DNA of 64,000 bases from Erwinia sp039023475 (GCF_039023475.1 NZ_JBCHVB010000003.1:186001-250000), one strand, 5' to 3'; shown: positions 27,921-36,933, counted from the stretch's first letter. Notes: a model not told the origin generated them from the letters alone. Made by a program: numbers and translations.

Positions 27921-28049
27921 CTGAAGCACGGGGGAGAGGGGCAGAAAAGTAAAGCGTGCCACGCCATGGACGGCGTGGCCCGAACTGTCAGGGATGACGC
28001 TTTTTGTGTCTTTACGATCTGCCCCTCTCCCCTGTGCCGGCACCTTCAG
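27921..28049. repeat. 129-bp palindromic intergenic element (MITE/ERIC-like)
   Basis: The ends CTGAAG (27921-27926) and CTTCAG (28044-28049) are inverted. Next to them GGGGAGAGGGGCAG (27931-27944) pairs with CTGCCCCTCTCCCC (28019-28032), then GTAAAG with CTTTAC further in. A central hairpin CCACGCC/GGCGTGG (27959-27978) sits inside. The whole could fold as one long imperfect stem. It encodes nothing visible. Such elements are dispersed repeats in enterobacteria; I cannot check copy number. Confidence 0.65.
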
Positions 28050-28077
28050 GCGGGGATCGGAGGGGCCTTTGGCTCCG

Positions 28078-28917
28078 TTACGCCAGATAGCGGGCGTGAA
28101 AGCGCAAATGGTCATCCACAAAGCTGGAGATAAAGAAGTAGCTGTGATCGTAACCGGGCTGAATGCGAACGCTTAGCGGAAACGCCTTCTCCCGGGCGAT
28201 CGCTTCCAGCCTCTCCGGATGCAGCTGATCGGCCAGGAACTGATCGCTGTCGCCCTGATCGATCAGCAGCGGCAGCGGGTGCGTTGCCTGACGCATCAGC
28301 CAGCAGCTGTCATACTCGCACCACGCCTGTTGATCGTCGCCAAGATAGGCGCTGAAGGCTTTCTGTCCCCAGGGAACTTCCGCCGGATTGACGATGGGGG
28401 CGAAAGCGGAGGCCGAGGTGAATTTTTCCGGATTGCGCAGCGCCAGCATAAGAGCGCCATGTCCGCCCATTGAGTGGCCCATGATCGCCTGACGATCGCT
28501 GACGTTAAAGTTATCAGCAATCAGCGCGGGCAGCTCATCGCTGATGTAATCGTACATGCGGAAATGACTTTTCCACGGCGCCTCGGTAGCGTTCAGATAA
28601 AATCCGGCACCCTGACCCAGATCGTAGCTTTCATCATCCGCCACCGCGTCGCCACGCGGACTGGTATCCGGCATCACCAGAATCAGCCCCAGCTCCGCCG
28701 CGGTACGCTGCGCGCCGGACTTGGTCGCGAAATTTTCGTCGCTACAGGTCAGCCCGGCGAGGCACCAGACCACCGGCGGCGGCGTTTCCTGCCGGGGCGG
28801 CGGCAGGAAAATGCTGAAGGTCATCTCGCAGTTCAGCACGACCGAGCGGTGACGATAGCGCTGCTGCCAGCCGCCAAACTGGCGATGTTCCTCTAAAAGC
28901 TCCAGTGTCGATGCCAT
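28078..28917 (-). CDS. fghA: S-formylglutathione hydrolase
   Basis: The enzyme hydrolyses S-formylglutathione to formate and glutathione, the second step of glutathione-dependent formaldehyde detoxification. The 279-residue alpha/beta hydrolase has the nucleophile elbow GHSMGGHGAL (Ser149), an early LAGLTC oxyanion region, and a C-terminal GYDHSYFF with the catalytic His. It starts 12 bases after frmA, so the two form an operon. The E. coli gene at this chromosomal position is yeiG, a paralogue of frmB. Confidence 0.93.
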   Translation of the reverse strand: MASTLELLEEHRQFGGWQQRYRHRSVVLNCEMTFSIFLPPPRQETPPPVVWCLAGLTCSDENFATKSGAQRTAAELGLILVMPDTSPRGDAVADDESYDLGQGAGFYLNATEAPWKSHFRMYDYISDELPALIADNFNVSDRQAIMGHSMGGHGALMLALRNPEKFTSASAFAPIVNPAEVPWGQKAFSAYLGDDQQAWCEYDSCWLMRQATHPLPLLIDQGDSDQFLADQLHPERLEAIAREKAFPLSVRIQPGYDHSYFFISSFVDDHLRFHARYLA

Positions 28918-28929
28918 TCATCCTCCTGA

Positions 28930-30054
28930 TTATTTGCTGAAATGCACAACGGAACGGATCGATTTGCCTTCATGCATCAGGTCAAAGGCGTCGTTGATCT
29001 CTTCCAGCGGCATGGTGTGCGTAATAAAGTCATTAAGCTGGAATTCACCATCCATATAGCGCTGAACGATGCCCGGCAGTTCAGAACGTCCCTTGACGCC
29101 GCCAAACGCGGAGCCGCGCCAGACGCGACCGGTCACCAGCTGGAAAGGCCGCGTGGAAATCTCTTCGCCCGCGCCCGCCACGCCGATAATGACTGATTCA
29201 CCCCAGCCTTTATGGCAGCACTCCAGCGCGGAACGCATCACGTCCACGTTACCGATACATTCGAAGGAGAAGTCCACGCCGCCGTCGGTCATATCGACAA
29301 TCACTTCCTGAATCGGCTTATCAAAATCTTTCGGGTTGATCAGATCGGTCGCGCCCAGCTTGGTGGCGAGATCGTATTTACTGGTATTGATATCAATGCC
29401 GATGATGCGGCCTGCTTTGGCCATTTTTGCCCCGATAATGGCCGAAAGACCGATGCCGCCCAGGCCGAAGATCGCCACGGTATCGCCTTCTTTCACTTTT
29501 GCGGTATTCATTACCGCACCCATACCGGTGGTGACGCCGCAGCCGAGCAGGCAGACTTCTTCCAGCGGGGCCTCTTTACCAATCACCGCCAGAGAAATTT
29601 CCGGGATAACCGTGTATTCGGAGAAGGTTGAGGTGCCCATGTAGTGGAAAATAGGCTTGCCGTCTTTATAGAAGCGGGTAGTGCCATCAGGCATCAATCC
29701 TTTGCCCTGAGTGGTGCGGATCGCCTGGCAAAGGTTGGTCTTGCCGGACAGGCAGAATTTACATTTTCCGCACTCCGGGGTGTAGAGCGGGATCACGTGA
29801 TCGCCCACCGCCACGCTGGTAACGCCTTCGCCAACGGCTTCAACGATACCGCCGCCCTCATGGCCGAGGATCGCCGGGAAAACGCCCTCGGGATCTTTGC
29901 CCGACAGGGTATAAGCATCGGTGTGGCAAATGCCGGTCGCCACGATGCGCACCAGCACTTCGCCCTTCTGCGGCGGCATCAAATCCACTTCTTCAATCTT
30001 TAACGGCTCGCCGGCGGCCCAGGCGACAGCGGCGCGAGTTTTGATCATCTGCAT
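28930..30054 (-). CDS. frmA: S-(hydroxymethyl)glutathione dehydrogenase (class III ADH)
   Basis: This zinc-dependent dehydrogenase oxidises S-hydroxymethylglutathione (formaldehyde plus glutathione) to S-formylglutathione with NAD. The 374-residue protein has the catalytic-zinc region ATGICHTDAYTLSG and GHEGGG, the structural-zinc cysteines CGKCKFCLSGKTNLC, the nucleotide fold GLGGIGLSAIIGAK, and the family C-terminus MHEGKSIRSVV. In E. coli frmA lies elsewhere, in frmRAB; here no FrmR is present and a LysR gene sits upstream. ATG at 30054 or 30048 could start it. Confidence 0.94.
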   Translation of the reverse strand: MQMIKTRAAVAWAAGEPLKIEEVDLMPPQKGEVLVRIVATGICHTDAYTLSGKDPEGVFPAILGHEGGGIVEAVGEGVTSVAVGDHVIPLYTPECGKCKFCLSGKTNLCQAIRTTQGKGLMPDGTTRFYKDGKPIFHYMGTSTFSEYTVIPEISLAVIGKEAPLEEVCLLGCGVTTGMGAVMNTAKVKEGDTVAIFGLGGIGLSAIIGAKMAKAGRIIGIDINTSKYDLATKLGATDLINPKDFDKPIQEVIVDMTDGGVDFSFECIGNVDVMRSALECCHKGWGESVIIGVAGAGEEISTRPFQLVTGRVWRGSAFGGVKGRSELPGIVQRYMDGEFQLNDFITHTMPLEEINDAFDLMHEGKSIRSVVHFSK

Positions 30055-30109
30055 AACGACTCTCTTTTATTGTAAAGTGGCCCGGCAACGTTATTTAAGT
30101 AACGTCCGG

Positions 30110-31033
30110 CTAGGGTGAAACGTGCTGCTTGGTAGTGAATGTGGGACGCAGATCGTCATGCTCTGACGCCGCATCGGTCTGTTCAATAATAAGATATTTC
30201 AGCGCTTCTACATTGGGCGTAAAGGCATCGCGACGCCAGACCAGCCAGGTCGCCGCGTCGCTGACCGCTTCCGGCAGCGCGTGACGCAGTATGCTGCTGC
30301 TGGCCGGCAGCTGGTCGAGCACCGATTCCGGCATCAGCGCCAGCCCCGATCCGCTGGCCACGCAGGCCAGCATGGCGTGATAGGACTGAATCTCCATAAA
30401 GCTGCCGGGCTGCGCACCGCCGCTGCGAAACCAGGTTTCCAGACGAAGGCGCCAGGCGCAGCCGGAGCGGAAGGTGAACAGCGTTTCGCCCGCAGCATCC
30501 GCGGGGTGAAGAACAGGGGCGTGGTCGCGGCTGGAGATCAGCACCAGCTTCTCGCGAAAGGCCACGCAGCTGTTCAGCTCATCAGCGGCTGCCGGCCCGT
30601 CGGCCAGCGCGGCGGCAAGCTTCCCTTCGCGGACCTGCTTTATGATTTCGGCGGAAGTGCCGGTCACCAGCGATAGCGCAACGTCCGGATAACGCTGATG
30701 GTAGGCGGCAAGCAGCAGGGGAAGGTGCGTCGCGGCACTGCTTTCCATCGAGCCGAGCGCAAAATGCCCGCCGGGCTCGCCGCTCTGCGCCATGCGCAGC
30801 GCTTCATCACTCAGCGCCAGAATACGCTGGGCATAACAGAGAAAATTATGGCCCATCGGCGACAGGCGCAGGCGCTGCTTTTCGCGGATAAAGAGATCGG
30901 TGCCCAGCTCCTGCTCAAGCTGCCGCAGCCGCGTCGTCAGGTTAGACGGCACGCGATGCAGCACCTCTGCGGCGCGCGCCAGCGAACCGGTTTCGGCCAC
31001 CAGGCAGAACATTTTCAGCTGGGTTAAATCCAT
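30110..31033 (-). CDS. LysR-family regulator
   Basis: The protein has an N-terminal winged HTH (MDLTQLKMFCLVAETGSLARAAE by start, then RVPSNLTTRLRQLE) and a LysR effector-binding domain. I place the start at the ATG at 31033, giving the usual family N-terminus; an ATG at 31054 adds seven residues. It is divergent from an MFS transporter gene 126 bases away and on the same strand as frmA-fghA, so it may control either or both. A LysR-YbfB-transporter pair is a common arrangement. The effector is unknown. Confidence 0.85.
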   Translation of the reverse strand: MDLTQLKMFCLVAETGSLARAAEVLHRVPSNLTTRLRQLEQELGTDLFIREKQRLRLSPMGHNFLCYAQRILALSDEALRMAQSGEPGGHFALGSMESSAATHLPLLLAAYHQRYPDVALSLVTGTSAEIIKQVREGKLAAALADGPAAADELNSCVAFREKLVLISSRDHAPVLHPADAAGETLFTFRSGCAWRLRLETWFRSGGAQPGSFMEIQSYHAMLACVASGSGLALMPESVLDQLPASSSILRHALPEAVSDAATWLVWRRDAFTPNVEALKYLIIEQTDAASEHDDLRPTFTTKQHVSP

Positions 31034-31159
31034 CTGTTCTCTTTTTGTCAGCAAGTTGGTGAGGATTATTCACTTTTCGAAAGTGTAACCATCCCGCATG
31101 ATAGTCGCAACCGTTTATCACAATGAATCTCCGGTCAGGAAGAAAGAGGTGAGCAAAGT

Positions 31160-32296
31160 ATGGCTTTTCGCGTCGCGCTGAGTGCATTTTTAACGCTGGT
31201 GGTGGCCATGGGGATCGGGCGCTTCGCCTTCACGCCTCAGGTGCCGCTGATGATTGCTGAACATCAGCTTACGCTGACCAGCGCAGGCGTGGTGGCCGCC
31301 TTTAACTACCTCGGCTATCTTTGCGGCTCTTATAACGCCATGCGCGCCACCCGGCACGTTGAATGGCGGCTTCAGGCGGGTCTCTGGGGAGCGGTAGGGC
31401 TGACGCTGCTCTCCGCCTGCCTTACCGGCCCCTGGCTGCATGGCGTTCTGCGTTTCTTTATTGGCTGGGCCAGCGGCTGGGCGATGGTGCTGGTCGCCGC
31501 CTGGAGCAACGATCGGCTGCACCGGCTGGGACGGGCAGGGCTGAGCGCCGCGGTATTCGCCGGTCCCGGCACCGGGATTTTCATCAGCGGCATGCTGGCC
31601 GTGCTGCTGCACAGCCAGAACGTTACCGCGGGCTGGGCGTGGCTCGCCTATGGCCTGCTGGCGCTTCTTCTGGTCCTGCCGGTTGTCCGCTATCTGCCGC
31701 GTCGGGGAGAACTGCACCGGCCCGAAACGGCGCCGGAGCCGCTGGTGCTGACGCCCGGTTTAAAAAAGTTGGTATGGAGCTACAGCCTGGCCGGGTTTGG
31801 CTATATTCTTCCGGCAACCTTCCTCTCGCAGATGGCGGCGGCCCGCTTCCCTGACAGTCCCTTCGCCCAGTTCGTCTGGCCCGTCTTTGGCGGCGCGGCG
31901 GTTATCGGCATCGGTCTGGGCATTCTCTCCCGCCGCACAGGCAGCTCCAATGTGCGTCTTGCCATAACGCTCTGGGCGCAGGCCGCCGGCGTCTTTTGCG
32001 CGGATATCGTTCCCGGCCTGACAGGACTGGTGCTGGGCGCCATTCTGGTGGGCGGCGGCTTTCTCAGCGTGGTGCAGCTATCCCTCCAGTATGGTCGCGA
32101 ACTTGCGCCGCGCCATACCCGCTATCTGGCCGGTCTGCTGACCACCGGCTATGCGGTAGGCCAGCTGGTGGGGCCGATGCTTTCCGCGCTCTCCACCTCC
32201 CTGACGCACCGCCTTGAACCGGCGCTCTACGTGGCGGGCGTTGGCCTGCTGATCGCCGGCGCGCTGGTATGGCGACGCGACCCGGCGGCTGAATGA
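31160..32296 (+). CDS. YbfB/YjiJ-family MFS transporter
   Basis: The 378-residue membrane protein has about 12 helices and the YbfB/YjiJ (MFS_4) start AFLTLVVAMGIGRFAFTPQVP, where the GRF-FTP motif is typical. Another family block is WASGWAMVLVAAWSNDRL. AGAAAGAGG upstream serves as the ribosome site. It is divergent from the LysR gene. The substrate is unknown; the family is broadly annotated as transporters of small organic molecules. E. coli does not have this gene between yeiG and folE. Confidence 0.82.
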   Translation: MAFRVALSAFLTLVVAMGIGRFAFTPQVPLMIAEHQLTLTSAGVVAAFNYLGYLCGSYNAMRATRHVEWRLQAGLWGAVGLTLLSACLTGPWLHGVLRFFIGWASGWAMVLVAAWSNDRLHRLGRAGLSAAVFAGPGTGIFISGMLAVLLHSQNVTAGWAWLAYGLLALLLVLPVVRYLPRRGELHRPETAPEPLVLTPGLKKLVWSYSLAGFGYILPATFLSQMAAARFPDSPFAQFVWPVFGGAAVIGIGLGILSRRTGSSNVRLAITLWAQAAGVFCADIVPGLTGLVLGAILVGGGFLSVVQLSLQYGRELAPRHTRYLAGLLTTGYAVGQLVGPMLSALSTSLTHRLEPALYVAGVGLLIAGALVWRRDPAAE

Positions 32297-32421
32297 GATC
32301 GTTTCACCTGGGTTTAAATTGATTCACTGGATTAACGCGGCGTTGTGTACCAGAATAGCGCCTCAGAATTAGTGCCGGTCCCGCTGGGATCGGTAAGTCA
32401 CCTGTTGGAGAAAAGATCGCC

Positions 32422-33087
32422 ATGGCTACGTTAAGTCAGGAAGCCGCACTTGTTCACGAAGCGCTGGTCGCTCGTGGGTTAGAAACCCCGTTACGCTCGC
32501 CTGCGCGTGAAATGGATGACGAAACGCGTAAGCGCCTGATTGCGGAGCATATGACCGAAATCATGCAGCTGCTGAACCTCGACCTGGCCGATGACAGCCT
32601 GGTGGAAACGCCGCATCGCATTGCCAAAATGTACGTTGACGAGGTGTTTTCGGGTCTCGATTACGCCAACTTCCCCAAGATCACCGTCATCGAAAATAAG
32701 ATGAAGGTGGACGAAATGGTAACGGTTCGCGAGATCACGCTGACCAGCACCTGCGAACACCACTTTGTGATTATCGACGGTAAGGCGACCGTCGCCTATA
32801 TCCCGAAAGACACAGTGATTGGCCTGTCGAAGATTAACCGCATCGTGCAGTTTTTCTCTTCGCGTCCGCAGGTGCAGGAGCGTCTGACCCAGCAGATTCT
32901 GGTGGCGCTGCAAACGCTGCTCGGCACCAATAATGTGGCCGTCTCTATCGATGCAGTGCACTACTGCGTGAAGGCGCGTGGCATCCGTGATGCGACCAGC
33001 GCTACCACAACCACCTCGCTGGGCGGCCTGTTTAAGTCAAGCCAGAATACCCGTCAGGAATTCCTGCGCTCGGTACGCCATAACTGA
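32422..33087 (+). CDS. folE: GTP cyclohydrolase 1
   Basis: FolE converts GTP to 7,8-dihydroneopterin triphosphate, the first step of tetrahydrofolate synthesis. The 221-residue protein matches E. coli FolE (222) almost throughout. Zinc ligands are in TSTCEHHFV (Cys and His) and HYCVKARG. The block IGLSKINRIVQFFSSRPQVQERL (by start) is the family signature. A GGAG ribosome site precedes the ATG. The gap to yeiB (about 90 bases) allows cotranscription, as in E. coli. Confidence 0.97.
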   Translation: MATLSQEAALVHEALVARGLETPLRSPAREMDDETRKRLIAEHMTEIMQLLNLDLADDSLVETPHRIAKMYVDEVFSGLDYANFPKITVIENKMKVDEMVTVREITLTSTCEHHFVIIDGKATVAYIPKDTVIGLSKINRIVQFFSSRPQVQERLTQQILVALQTLLGTNNVAVSIDAVHYCVKARGIRDATSATTTTSLGGLFKSSQNTRQEFLRSVRHN

Positions 33088-33178
33088 TTATCCGGCCGGT
33101 TCGCCATGCGCGCAGCCGGCGTGAAGCAGCAACGAGCGCCGCGACAGCGGAAAGATTGACTGGATACGGGAAAGCGTC

Positions 33179-34360
33179 ATGCCGCGCATTCATACGCTGG
33201 ATTTTATTCGTGGATTAGCCGTTCTGGGGATCCTGCTGCTCAATATTGTGGCTTTTGCGCTGCCCAGTGCCGCTTACCTCAATCCCGCCTGGCAGGGGAG
33301 GGCGACCTCAGAGGATGCCTGGACGTGGGCCGTGCTCGATCTCTTCGCCCAGGTCAAATTTCTTACGCTCTTTTCGCTGCTGTTTGGCGCAGGCTTACAG
33401 ATGCTGCTGCCCAGGGGCAAGCGCTGGCTTCAGGCGCGCCTGACCTGGCTGGTGCTGCTGGGCTTCTGCCACAGCGTCTTTTTCTGGACCGGCGATATCC
33501 TGTTTGATTACGGGCTGATCGGTCTGGTTGCCTGGCGCATGATCCGCGATGTTCCTTCCAGCCGGCAGCTCTTCAATACCGGCATATTGCTCTATGTCGT
33601 CGGCAGCGGCGTACTGATCGTGCTGGGTATGGCTTCCGGCAGCCAGCCCAACAGCGCCTGGCTGCCGGGGCCCGCTCAGGTGCAGTATGAAACCTTGTGG
33701 AAAACCGGCGGCGGCTGGCTCGCCGTTCAGAACCGGCTGAATATGTTTTCATCGGGGCTGCTGACGCTGGCCGCACAGTACGGCTGGCAGCTTGCCGGGC
33801 TGATGATGGTCGGTGCCGCCCTGATGCGCAGCGGCTGGCTCAAGGGTAACTACAGCGTGCAGCACTACCGCCGCAGCGCCCTGGTGCTGATCTCCGTTGC
33901 CTGGCTTATCCAGATCCCAGGCATTTATCTGCAATGGGCTTCTGGCTGGGATTTCCGCTGGGCGGGCTTCTTTCTTCAGGTACCGCGCGAAATCGGCGCG
34001 CCGCTGCAGGCCGTGGGCTATGCGGCGCTCTGTTTTGGTTACTGGCCGGCGCTTTCACGGCTGAAAGTGACACGGGCCATCAGCTGTACGGGCCGGATGG
34101 CGCTGAGTAACTATCTGCTGCAAACCCTGATCTGCACCACGCTGTTCCATCAGTTTGGCTGGTTCAATAAACTGGATCGTCTACAGCTGCTGGCGCTCGT
34201 TCCTCTTATCTGGCTCATCAATCTGCTCTTCTCGCTAATATGGCTACGCTATTTTCCACAGGGCCCGGTGGAATGGCTGTGGCGAAAGCTGACGCTGCTT
34301 GGCGGTGGTCAGCCACTCGATAGCACCGACAGTAAGAATGATATGCGTCACAAAGGTTAA
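33179..34360 (+). CDS. yeiB: DUF418 membrane protein YeiB
   Basis: This 393-residue integral membrane protein starts with RIHTLDFIRGLAVLGILLLN, the DUF418/YeiB N-terminal signature, and ends with the DUF418 region GRMALSNYLLQT and PQGPVEWLWR. About ten helices are visible. The function is unknown; the RGLAVLGIL element is shared with acyltransferase-like and HGSNAT-like membrane proteins. It follows folE as in E. coli and precedes galS. Confidence 0.9.
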   Translation: MPRIHTLDFIRGLAVLGILLLNIVAFALPSAAYLNPAWQGRATSEDAWTWAVLDLFAQVKFLTLFSLLFGAGLQMLLPRGKRWLQARLTWLVLLGFCHSVFFWTGDILFDYGLIGLVAWRMIRDVPSSRQLFNTGILLYVVGSGVLIVLGMASGSQPNSAWLPGPAQVQYETLWKTGGGWLAVQNRLNMFSSGLLTLAAQYGWQLAGLMMVGAALMRSGWLKGNYSVQHYRRSALVLISVAWLIQIPGIYLQWASGWDFRWAGFFLQVPREIGAPLQAVGYAALCFGYWPALSRLKVTRAISCTGRMALSNYLLQTLICTTLFHQFGWFNKLDRLQLLALVPLIWLINLLFSLIWLRYFPQGPVEWLWRKLTLLGGGQPLDSTDSKNDMRHKG

Positions 34361-34368
34361 ATAATTGT

Positions 34369-34384
34369 ATGTAACCGTTTTCAT
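34369..34384. promoter_or_regulatory. GalR/GalS operator upstream of galS
   Basis: ATGTAACCGTTTTCAT fits the GalR/GalS consensus (GTAANCGNTTNCA) and lies about 105 bases before galS, suggesting autoregulation. Confidence 0.85.
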
Positions 34385-34387
34385 GAC

Positions 34388-34403
34388 TGTGACGTGATTC
34401 ACG
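34388..34403. promoter_or_regulatory. CRP site upstream of galS
   Basis: TGTGA-CGTGAT-TCACG matches the CRP consensus TGTGA-N6-TCACA at all but the last base and follows the operator by three bases. Confidence 0.85.
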
Positions 34404-34489
34404 TAGTCCCGCCTTTACCCCTGCCAGAATAGCCGCCAGGCACACTGCGTCTGGAAGAGTTATGCACATTTTATTAAGAGCGAGCGATC

Positions 34490-35530
34490 ATGATTACCAT
34501 CCGTGATGTGGCGCGGGAGGCGGGCGTCTCCGTTGCCACCGTCTCACGCGTGCTGAATCAGAGCGCTGCGGTGACGCCGGAAACGCGCGATATGGTGTTA
34601 CATATTGTTGATACGCTGGGCTACCGGCCCAACGCCAATGCGCAGGCGCTGGTCACCCAGGTCAGTGACACGGTTGGCGTGGTGGTAATGGACGTTTCCG
34701 ATCCCTTCTTTGGCGCGCTGGTGAAAGCCGTGGATACGGTGGCGCAGCGCATGCACAAACATGTTCTTATCAACAACTCCTACCATCAGGCGGATAAAGA
34801 GCGCCATGCTATCGAAGTGCTGATTCGTCAGCGGTGTAACGCGCTGATTGTCCATGCGAAAGCCTTAGGGGATGCCGAACTTGCCTCGCTGATGGAGCAG
34901 GTGCCCGGGATGGTGTTAATTAACCGTACCCTGCCAGGCTATGCGCATCGCTGCGTCTGCCTGGACAACGTGAGCGGCGCGTTGATGGCGACGCGGATGC
35001 TCCAGCAGCAGGGACATCAGCGCATCGGCTATCTCGCCTCAAGCCATCCTATTGAAGATGTGGATCAGCGGCGTCAGGGCTGGGCCCAGGCGCTGGCTGA
35101 GCAACATCTTGTGGTACCGGAGAGCTGGATTGCCGCAGCGGAGCCCGATCTTCAGGGTGGCGAAGCGGCGATGGTGGAGCTGCTGGGGCGCAACCTGCAG
35201 CTGACGGCGATATTTGCCTATAACGACAGCATGGCCGCCGGCGCGCTGGCCGCGCTGAAGGATAACGGCATCGCTATCCCACAGCACGTTTCGGTGGTCG
35301 GTTTTGATGATATCCCCATCTCTCGCTATACCGATCCTCAGCTCACAACGGTACGTTATCCTATTGTTTCCATGGCGAAACTGGCGACCGAACTCGCGCT
35401 GAAAGGCGCGGCTGGCCTGCTTGATGAGAACGCCACCCACTGTTTTATGCCGACGCTGGTACGTCGTCATTCCGTGGCTGTCCGGCAAAATGTGGCACCC
35501 GTCACTAACTCAACCGATACCGCCATGTAA
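34490..35530 (+). CDS. galS: LacI-family regulator GalS (mgl repressor)
   Basis: GalS represses mglBAC and itself until galactose or fucose binds. The 346-residue protein has the LacI HTH (ITIRDVAREAGVSVATVSRVLN, by start) and a periplasmic-binding-like effector domain with the family block VVGFDDIPISRYTDPQLTTVRYP (by start). Length equals E. coli GalS. The last codons ATG-TAA form the first bases of the operator that controls mglB, so gene end and control site overlap. The gene follows its own operator/CRP module. Confidence 0.95.
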   Translation: MITIRDVAREAGVSVATVSRVLNQSAAVTPETRDMVLHIVDTLGYRPNANAQALVTQVSDTVGVVVMDVSDPFFGALVKAVDTVAQRMHKHVLINNSYHQADKERHAIEVLIRQRCNALIVHAKALGDAELASLMEQVPGMVLINRTLPGYAHRCVCLDNVSGALMATRMLQQQGHQRIGYLASSHPIEDVDQRRQGWAQALAEQHLVVPESWIAAAEPDLQGGEAAMVELLGRNLQLTAIFAYNDSMAAGALAALKDNGIAIPQHVSVVGFDDIPISRYTDPQLTTVRYPIVSMAKLATELALKGAAGLLDENATHCFMPTLVRRHSVAVRQNVAPVTNSTDTAM

Positions 35531-35540
35531 CCGTTTTCAA
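35525..35540. promoter_or_regulatory. GalR/GalS operator of mglBAC, overlapping the galS stop
   Basis: ATGTAACCGTTTTCAA shares 15 of 16 bases with the operator upstream of galS. Its first six bases are the last Met codon and the stop of galS. Confidence 0.85.
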
Positions 35541-35542
35541 AT

Positions 35543-35558
35543 TGTGAGTAAATTCACA
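35543..35558. promoter_or_regulatory. CRP site of mglBAC
   Basis: TGTGA-GTAAAT-TCACA is a perfect match to the CRP consensus half sites, two bases after the operator. mglB begins 286 bases further on; the long leader 35559-35844 shows no gene, and a weak GTAACGCGGTTCA near 35616 only partly resembles a second operator. Confidence 0.92.
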
Positions 35559-35844
35559 GTTAATTAACATCGCCTTCTCTATGATGGCAGCGACTTAACG
35601 GATGTGAAACATTATGTAACGCGGTTCAGTCCCCCTGGACCGCCGGTTTCCTGCCCGATGAAACAGTTTTTAACACAGCTTTCTGGAAGCGTTGCCGTAC
35701 AGGGATAGTCGGGTTTGGTTTTAACAAATAATCGGCTCTGCGACACGTTACACCAACATTTCGCCCCGCCGTCAATATAGCGCCGCCATGCTCCTGCCCG
35801 GAGCAGGGCGCTGAGAACGACCCTACAAAAAAACCGGAGATACC

Positions 35845-36840
35845 ATGAATAAGAAGGCTTTCACGCTCACAGCCCTGGTTGCCAGCATGATGTTTGGCGC
35901 AACGGCTCACGCTGCCGACACCCGTATCGGCGTGACTATCTACAAATACGATGACAACTTCATGTCCGTCGTGCGCAAAGATATTGAGAAAGAAGCGGAA
36001 AAAACCGACGGCATTCAGCTGCTGATGAACGACTCCCAGAACAGCCAGTCAACCCAGAACGATCAGGTTGACGTACTGGTAGCCAAGGGCGTGAAGGCGC
36101 TGGCGATTAACCTGGTTGACCCGGCAGCGGCGGCGGTCATTATCAGCAAAGCAAAATCGAACGATATTCCGATTGTGTTCTTCAACAAAGAGCCGACCGC
36201 GAAAGCGCTGGCCAGCTATGACAAAGCCTACTACGTGGGTACCGATTCCAAAGAGTCCGGCGTTAAGCAGGGTGAACTGATCGCGAAACACTGGAAAGCG
36301 ACGCCAGCCTGGGACCTGAATAAGGATGGCGTGATTCAGTTCGTGCTGCTGAAAGGGGAGCCTGGCCACCCGGACGCAGAAGCACGTACTAAATATGTTA
36401 TTGATACGCTGAATAAAGATGGCGTGAAAACGAAGCAGCTGCATCTGGATACCGCGATGTGGGATACCGCCCAGGCGAAAGATAAAGTGGACGCCTGGCT
36501 GTCCGGCCCTAACGGCAACAACATTGAAGTGGTTATCGCCAATAACGATGCGATGGCGATGGGCGCGGTAGAAGCGCTGAAGGCACACAATAAATCATCT
36601 GTCCCGGTCTTCGGCGTGGATGCGCTGCCGGAAGCGCTGGCAATGGTAAAATCGGGCGCGCTGGCGGGCACCGTGCTGAACGATGCTGAAAACCAGGCAA
36701 GAGCCACCTTTTTGATGGCGAAAAATCTCTCTGAAGGTAAAGCCGCGACCGAAGGCACGGACTACAAGCTGGACGGAAAAGTCGTGCGCGTCGCCTACGT
36801 GCCGGTCGATAAAGAGAATCTGTCTCAGTTCACCAAATAA
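35845..36840 (+). CDS. mglB: Periplasmic galactose/glucose-binding protein MglB
   Basis: MglB binds D-galactose and D-glucose for the MglAC importer and for Trg chemotaxis. The 331-residue protein has a signal peptide of 23 residues (ending AHA), followed by ADTRIGVTIYKYDDNFM. A calcium loop DLNKDGVIQ near mature residue 134 matches that of the E. coli protein, and sugar-contacting blocks (NNDAMAMGAVEA, FGVDALPEA) are present. A GGAG ribosome site precedes ATG. Control is by GalS and CRP through the sites upstream. Confidence 0.97.
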   Translation: MNKKAFTLTALVASMMFGATAHAADTRIGVTIYKYDDNFMSVVRKDIEKEAEKTDGIQLLMNDSQNSQSTQNDQVDVLVAKGVKALAINLVDPAAAAVIISKAKSNDIPIVFFNKEPTAKALASYDKAYYVGTDSKESGVKQGELIAKHWKATPAWDLNKDGVIQFVLLKGEPGHPDAEARTKYVIDTLNKDGVKTKQLHLDTAMWDTAQAKDKVDAWLSGPNGNNIEVVIANNDAMAMGAVEALKAHNKSSVPVFGVDALPEALAMVKSGALAGTVLNDAENQARATFLMAKNLSEGKAATEGTDYKLDGKVVRVAYVPVDKENLSQFTK

Positions 36841-36881
36841 ATCGTTAACAAACCGGGTGCGGTTCGCCGCGCCCACTCCCG

Positions 36882-36913
36882 GGCGTGCCGTCGGGTCGGC
36901 CCGATGGTACGCC
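36882..36913 (+). other. Stable hairpin between mglB and mglA
   Basis: GGCGTGCCGTCGGG (36882-36895) can pair over 14 positions (two G-T) with CCCGATGGTACGCC (36900-36913) around a TCGG loop. No T-run follows, so it is not a terminator. It probably stabilises the mglB transcript so that more binding protein than ATPase is made. Confidence 0.7.
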
Positions 36914-36933
36914 ACATTCAGCCAGGTAGAATT

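Noticed and set aside
35616..35630. Possible second GalS operator in the mglB leader
   Set aside because: GTAACGCGGTTCA does not keep the central CG spacing of the consensus.
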